Positions 15,860 to 19,523 of a stretch of 19,523 nt of DNA are shown here, in pieces; the stretch's first letter is position 1, and each line of letters begins with the position of its first letter. The stretch comes from CAYNTC01 sp964432925 (lineage in GTDB: Bacteria; Planctomycetota; Phycisphaerae; Sedimentisphaerales; Anaerobacaceae). Below the pieces are notes generated by a model. That model was not told the DNA's origin and searched no databases. It worked only from the letters and a program-made list of their open reading frames with translations. The DNA lies in the NCBI GenBank assembly GCA_964432925.1, contig CAYSPM010000038.1:1-19523 (forward strand), read 5' to 3'. The translations under genes and the position numbers were made by a program.

Positions 15860-17318
15860 TGTTAATGACACTATCGTAGCTATCAGTTCACCCCCAAATG
15901 GTGTGCGGACAATCGTTCGCATAAGTGGCCCCGCTGTTATCGAAACCTGCAAGCATATCTTCAGACCAAATGAACAATCAGTTCACGCTGAGGAATTTTC
16001 AAAACTTAATCAGTCGCCTAATACCGAATCAAGACGGGCAAATTTTACTACCTCAGGCTATGTAAAAATTGACGAAGAATTAGAAATCGAGGCACAGCTA
16101 TATTTATTTTTTTCGCCTCGGTCATATACAGGTGACGATGTTGCTGAGTTGCATCTTGAGACAAATTGTGCGGTGGTTAAAGCTTTGGTATCTAAACTTT
16201 TAGCGATGGGACTTCGCGGTGCCAGTCCGGGTGAATTTACCGCTCGGGCATACCTGAACGGTAAAATCGACCTTGCCCAGGCTGAAGCTGTAAACGAAGT
16301 AATCCTTAGCTCGAATCGGCTGCAATTGACAGCCGCTGAAAAGCTGCTCGAAGGTCAATTAGGACAAACGATAAACAAAGTCACCGGCAAAATTATAGAA
16401 TGTCTTAGTCTAATTGAAGCGGGATTGGACTTTAGCGGCGAGGATATTGAGTTTATATCAGCCAAGCAGGCTGCCGAACGACTAAGCCGGATAAAAAAGG
16501 AACTTTCAGATCTACTCCGTAATAGTATTAGATTTGAATCTGTGGTTGATCTTCCCGCTGTAGGGATTGCAGGTGCACCCAATGCCGGTAAAAGCAGTTT
16601 GCTTAATAAGCTGCTGGGTACAGAAAGAAGCATTGTCTCGCACCAATCAAAAACCACCAGAGATGTACTTACTGGGCTTTTAACACTTCGGCATTACCAA
16701 TGTGTGCTATTTGATTGTGCTGGTTTAATAGCCTTAGCCGAGAATGTACTTGACGAGCTTACACAGCAGGCAGCTACTGAAGCACTGCGCAACAGCAATG
16801 TCGTTATATTCTGCGTGGACGCATCAAAGGCAGATTGGTCAGAAGACGTATCGATCCGTCAGCTCATTGAGCCGAAGGTATTGGTCGCGGTTGCTACAAA
16901 AATAGATTTGCTTTCGCAGGCCGACTTAGCCAAGCGATTAGACAGGCTGAAGAGTCTGTTCGACAGTGAATTTCTGCCGATTTCCGTTAAAACCGGCGCT
17001 GGCTTGCAAGGCTTGAGAGACATTGTCGATAGAAAACTAATAGAGCTGATCACAGGCACGAAATACAAATCACAAGATACGAGATACGAGATACGAGATA
17101 CGAACCACGCTCTGGCCCTTACCGCGCGACACCGACAGGCTGTCAATGAGGCTATCGACAACATCAACATGGCAATCGATGAGGTAAAGGCTGCTAATGA
17201 CGAAGTTGCTGCAATGCTGCTTCGCACCGCCTACCAGGCTATTTGCGATATCGAAAGAAAGCACGTCGACGAACAGATACTTGAGGCGATATTCTCTCGC
17301 TTCTGCATAGGAAAATAG
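15840..17318 (+). CDS. mnmE: tRNA modification GTPase MnmE (TrmE)
   Basis: 492 residues from ATG 15840, which has GAGGA about eight bases upstream; the GTG at 15795 has no Shine-Dalgarno. MnmE works with MnmG to modify U34 of certain tRNAs (cmnm5U). The N-terminal folate-binding domain includes VNDTIVAIS, TIVRISG and ASPGEFTARAYLNGKIDLAQAEAV. The inserted Ras-like G domain has G1 GAPNAGKSS (245-253), G2 TTRDV (272-276), G3 DCAG (292-295, usually DTAG) and G4 TKID (353-356). The protein ends in the conserved FCIGK, with its functional Cys. Switch II after DCAG is unlike the usual LRETxDxVExxGI. A tandem repeat encodes an insert (DTRYEIRDT) after the G domain, explaining part of the extra length over the usual 450-460. 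mnmG is not adjacent. Confidence 0.95.
   Translation: MRDTRYDVNDTIVAISSPPNGVRTIVRISGPAVIETCKHIFRPNEQSVHAEEFSKLNQSPNTESRRANFTTSGYVKIDEELEIEAQLYLFFSPRSYTGDDVAELHLETNCAVVKALVSKLLAMGLRGASPGEFTARAYLNGKIDLAQAEAVNEVILSSNRLQLTAAEKLLEGQLGQTINKVTGKIIECLSLIEAGLDFSGEDIEFISAKQAAERLSRIKKELSDLLRNSIRFESVVDLPAVGIAGAPNAGKSSLLNKLLGTERSIVSHQSKTTRDVLTGLLTLRHYQCVLFDCAGLIALAENVLDELTQQAATEALRNSNVVIFCVDASKADWSEDVSIRQLIEPKVLVAVATKIDLLSQADLAKRLDRLKSLFDSEFLPISVKTGAGLQGLRDIVDRKLIELITGTKYKSQDTRYEIRDTNHALALTARHRQAVNEAIDNINMAIDEVKAANDEVAAMLLRTAYQAICDIERKHVDEQILEAIFSRFCIGK
17076..17103. repeat. GATACGA x4 tandem repeat inside mnmE
   Basis: Four perfect head-to-tail copies of the 7-bp unit GATACGA fill 28 bases in mnmE, between the G domain and the C-terminal helical domain. 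Two more copies lie at the mnmE start (15846-15859). As 28 is not a multiple of three, copy-number change by one unit would shift the frame. Confidence 0.85.
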
Positions 17319-17397
17319 ACCATTTTAAATTTGAAGTTGTTGTAGGGGGCTTCTGCTGACCAAGCCAACTTGTTAAATGATATTGACGGGCGTAACA

Positions 17398-17430
17398 TTT
17401 AATGTCCCATTCCCCGAATGGGACATTAAA
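17398..17430. repeat. 33-bp perfect palindrome downstream of mnmE
   Basis: TTTAATGTCCCATTC (17398-17412) is perfectly repeated in reverse as GAATGGGACATTAAA (17416-17430) around a CCC loop. The 15-bp stem lies 80 bases after the mnmE stop. No T-run follows on either strand, so it is not a classic intrinsic terminator, though it could still stop transcription, stabilise the mRNA end or bind a protein. Nothing else is evident in the 211-bp gap. Confidence 0.7.
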
Positions 17431-17529
17431 GCGGAAGACACAAAACCATAGCTTAAAACTTAAAATCCATTCGATTTTGAATTTTATAATATGGCTTTGC
17501 GATTTTAGCTTTTGCCTTTAAAGTTTCTT

Positions 17530-18072
17530 ATGTCGTTTAAACCCATTAAAATCTTCCTTACTGGTCTTCCTGGCTGTGGCAAAACAACTGCTATTATGCA
17601 AATCGCGGGCAATCTCGACCAAGGAAAAATTGCCGGCTTTTATACCCAAGAAATCCGCGAAGGAGACACGCGTAAAGGTTTCCGCTGGGCTCGTTTTGAC
17701 GGTCTTTCCGGAATACTTGCTCATACCAATATCAAAAGCCCTTATAAAGTGGGTAAATATGGTATCGACTTGACGGGCTTTGAAAAATCTATCGTACCCA
17801 TCCTGGATGTCAAGCAGGCTAACATCGAACTATTTATCATCGACGAAGTCGGCAAAATGGAGTGTCTGTCGAGGAAATTCATCGCTGCTGTTCGTGAACT
17901 TTTAGCCTCTGATAAGTCTATGCTGGCTACCGTTGCTCAAAGGGGTGCCGGGCTTATCTCGGAAGTCAAAAGTTATCCGGGTGTCACATTATTGAAATTA
18001 GCCAGCTCAGATAGGGAAAAAGTGACATCCGAAGTCATCCAAAGGCTGTCTTTTCTAAAGGGGCCTTTGTGA
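17530..18072 (+). CDS. THEP1-family nucleoside-triphosphatase
   Basis: 180 residues from ATG 17530; a TTG at 17512 would add six. Neither start has a recognisable Shine-Dalgarno. The family (NTPase_1; archaeal and bacterial THEP1, human NTPCR) hydrolyses NTPs and dNTPs with low specificity; the cell role is not known. Visible motifs: Walker A GLPGCGKTT (12-20), the family pattern GFYTQEIRE, and Walker B FIIDEVGKME with the Asp-Glu pair (105-106). The VAQRG near the C-terminus also fits. Length is normal for the family. It follows mnmE on the same strand but a 211-bp gap with a long palindrome separates them, so it may be transcribed separately. Confidence 0.88.
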   Translation: MSFKPIKIFLTGLPGCGKTTAIMQIAGNLDQGKIAGFYTQEIREGDTRKGFRWARFDGLSGILAHTNIKSPYKVGKYGIDLTGFEKSIVPILDVKQANIELFIIDEVGKMECLSRKFIAAVRELLASDKSMLATVAQRGAGLISEVKSYPGVTLLKLASSDREKVTSEVIQRLSFLKGPL

Positions 18073-18146
18073 CTGTTTATCCTATCGATCTTTGAATTAT
18101 AAAAGAAACAAGAGTAGAAAAACAGCCAATAACTTTAAACACCGTA

Positions 18147-18184
18147 GGGGCCCCTTGGATTCCCGCTTCCCCGGGACTGACAGG
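18147..18184. repeat. Palindromic extragenic repeat upstream of the transposase remnant
   Basis: GGGGCCCC (18147-18154) is followed by GGATTCCCGC and a TCCCG/CGGGA stem (18161-18165, 18172-18176), then ACTGACAGG. This resembles the widespread extragenic palindrome GGATTCCCGC...CGGGAATGACA seen in many bacterial genomes. It lies just upstream of the transposase remnant. Confidence 0.45.
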
Positions 18185-18195
18185 AGCAAAGTGTT

Positions 18196-18480
18196 ATGAG
18201 GAACCGTTCTGTTATTTATTCAAAAAGCAATAATCCTAAAGTCTATGCGCGGCAGGAACAGGTCTCCTCTTTGCAGCGAAAAAGTGCTGAACCCATCGCT
18301 GTTTTGACTAAAACACCGCCCGGAACTCTGCAAAGATTTCTCTGTTATGTTCACTGGGATGAGCAAAGGCTTCTCGATCGGATTCAGTGGATCGTCGCAC
18401 GAGACTATGCCCACCCGGACACCATCGGAACCGTCGACGATACCGGCCATCCCAAAAAAAGACCCTCGCTCACAAGCTAA
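18196..18480 (+). pseudogene. IS701-type transposase remnant
   Basis: 94 codons resembling part of the N-terminal half of IS701-family DDE transposases. The strings RKSAEPIA, TPPGTLQRFLCYVHWDE, DRIQWIVARDYAHPD and GTVDDTGHPKK match the family's RKSVEPIA, LQRFL, WDE and V(I)DETGFPKKG pattern, the last containing the first catalytic Asp. After GHPKK the frame leaves the family pattern at an A7 run (around 18453-18459), reaching a stop twelve bases or so later, and no later DDE portion was found. The N-terminal part before RKS is also short. ATG 18196 has AGGAG nine bases upstream, but the product would lack the other catalytic residues. I could not identify terminal inverted repeats or target duplications. 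Confidence 0.75.
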
Positions 18481-18683
18481 CAGACATGCCAAAAGCCCAC
18501 AATATTAACCGCTCGCTTAAAGTGTCGGTCCGCAAGGTTCCACAAATGATAGCTGCTATCGGTAATAAACGCCATCAGCGAGGCGCTGTGGTAGACCAAT
18601 CGGAACGCATGAGGCCACATATCCAGATCAAAATTCTCCATGTTATCAGCTAAAGATGTCCCCGTATAAGTCGCATTACTCAC
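18477..18683 (-). CDS. Uncharacterised small ORF, possible gene fragment
   Basis: A 68-codon frame from GTG (18681-18683) without a Shine-Dalgarno. The amino-acid composition is protein-like, with strings such as DMWPHAFRLVYHSAS and SSYHLWNLADRHF, but I do not recognise a family and see no signal peptide. It converges on the transposase remnant and overlaps its end by four bases. It may be the tail of an older gene disrupted here, or a chance ORF. The rest of 18684-18844 shows nothing I can name. Confidence 0.2.
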   Translation of the reverse strand: MSNATYTGTSLADNMENFDLDMWPHAFRLVYHSASLMAFITDSSYHLWNLADRHFKRAVNIVGFWHVC

Positions 18684-18844
18684 AGCGGCAGCCTATATCA
18701 GGCTGACAGCCTCATCTGAGCACGACAATTATATCCATCTTGCAAGATAATAAATTCTCGACAGACCAGACACGAACTAAGTTCAACAATAAAATGGTTT
18801 CGGCTTGTAAATTCATATAAAATATCAATCGAACATAGCTCTAA

Positions 18845-18879
18845 TACTACTCTGCGAAGCAGCGCTTCTCTGCGTAGTA
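18845..18879. promoter_or_regulatory. Imperfect inverted repeat upstream of the GH106 gene
   Basis: Two 16-base arms (18845-18860 and 18864-18879) match at 13 of 16 positions around an AGC centre, with TACTAC/GTAGTA at the outer ends and GAAGC/GCTTC at the core. It lies 41 bp before the start codon of the rhamnosidase-like gene. It may be an operator, a 5' leader hairpin or part of a repeat. Confidence 0.35.
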
Positions 18880-18920
18880 CGAGAATTTGTAATTGGAAAT
18901 TTGCAAATATGAGGTTGAAA

Positions 18921-19523
18921 ATGAGTAATATGACCCGCTTGAGGTGGATGACTTTGTGCGTTTGTCTGGCAGAAGCGTTGTCCGGATGCTATGCCCCGCT
19001 ACGGCCTGCTCCGCCGGGACGAGCCGAGAGAAGAACAACACCGATGTACTTGGCGAGCGAGCTAAGCTGGCCGGCTATGAATCAAGAATGCCGTCCCTGG
19101 ACACGTTGGTGGTGGTTAGGCAGCGCCGTTGACAAGGACAATCTAACATGGCTGCTGACGGAATACCAACACACTGGTCTGGGCGGGGTTGAAATCTGTC
19201 CCATCTATGGAGTTAAAGGATTAGAGGACCGATTCATCGATTTTCTGTCACCGAAGTGGATGGAGATGCTGGCCCACACAACCATGGAGGCGAAACGACT
19301 GGGCCTAAGTGTGGACCTGACTACCGGCACCGGCTGGCCGTTCGGCGGACCAAATGTCTCAGCCGAGATAGCTTCTGCTAAGGTTAAACTGAAACGCTAC
19401 GAACTCGAAGGTGGGCAATCGCTGGAATCAGAACTGCCCAGAGGACGATTACAGTGTCTGATGGCCGTCTCGGACGACGGCGAGCAAATCAACCTTACCG
19501 ACAGAGTCAAGGAAGGAAAGCTC
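18921..19523 (+). CDS. GH106-like alpha-L-rhamnosidase lipoprotein (3'-partial)
   Basis: The frame is open from ATG 18921 to the window end (201 codons) and has GAGG six bases before the start. Residues 1-22 are a lipoprotein signal ending in the canonical lipobox LSGC (Cys23), so the enzyme should be anchored to a membrane, outside the cytoplasm. The mature part opens with RPWTRWWWLGSAVDKDNL (58-75), then GLGGVEICPIYG (86-97), LSPKWMEML (109-117) and DLTTGTGWPFGGP (132-144). These strings are characteristic of glycoside hydrolase family 106 and relatives, which release L-rhamnose from pectin or other polysaccharides. The catalytic region is beyond the window, so activity and exact specificity cannot be judged. 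It fits a polysaccharide-degrading lifestyle together with the dockerin-bearing esterase. Confidence 0.85.
   Translation, partial: MSNMTRLRWMTLCVCLAEALSGCYAPLRPAPPGRAERRTTPMYLASELSWPAMNQECRPWTRWWWLGSAVDKDNLTWLLTEYQHTGLGGVEICPIYGVKGLEDRFIDFLSPKWMEMLAHTTMEAKRLGLSVDLTTGTGWPFGGPNVSAEIASAKVKLKRYELEGGQSLESELPRGRLQCLMAVSDDGEQINLTDRVKEGKL

Noticed and set aside
1..19523. CRISPR arrays, tRNA or rRNA genes
   Set aside because: I looked for regularly spaced direct repeats, tRNA-like TTCGANNC arms with acceptor pairs, and conserved rRNA strings, and found none. The GATACGA array has no spacers and is coding.

Overview
The window looks like a chromosomal segment from a Gram-negative (diderm) bacterium, most likely Planctomycetota and probably class Phycisphaerae. 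The pointers are a secreted esterase with a C-terminal dockerin-like module typical of that group, a GH106-type rhamnosidase lipoprotein, an LptB ATPase (implying LPS export) and an ankyrin protein with RG/RS-rich tails. This assignment is an inference; no rRNA gene is present to confirm it.

Layout. 1-810 holds the glutaminase half of CTP synthase (pyrG). It is followed by a convergent coiled-coil lipoprotein gene (834-1301) with a strong sigma70-type promoter, and by a secreted ILEI-esterase-dockerin protein (1537-3225), both on the minus strand. Next is a visibly AT-rich stretch of about 1.6 kb without genes (3226-4813). It carries two consensus parS sites and three near-consensus DnaA boxes, and parB follows it directly. 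An ankyrin-repeat secreted protein (5934-7514) and a nested inverted-repeat element (7542-7733) come next.

A minus-strand operon runs lptB - def - fmt - DNA adenine methylase - rsmB (12746 down to 7884). It combines LPS transport, N-terminal Met formylation/deformylation and rRNA methylation, with an orphan methylase inserted into the well-known def-fmt-rsmB order. Divergent from it is a plus-strand run of metallophosphoesterase - yidC - mnmE (12988-17318), followed after a 33-bp perfect palindrome by a THEP1-type NTPase. The right end (18073-19523) is a scarred accessory region. It has a palindromic repeat, an IS701-type transposase remnant, an uncharacterised small ORF, and the start of a GH106-like lipoprotein that runs off the window.

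Biological reading. parB, consensus parS sites, yidC and mnmE close together recall the conserved bacterial origin-proximal cluster (rpmH-rnpA-yidC-mnmE-mnmG-rsmG-parA-parB). The AT-rich gap upstream of parB is therefore a reasonable candidate for the origin/centromere region, although parA, dnaA, mnmG, rpmH and rnpA are not in the window. Other notable points are a Glu-to-Cys change in the CTP synthase glutaminase triad, a diverged switch II in MnmE, and a 7-bp tandem repeat (GATACGA) that has become part of the mnmE coding sequence.
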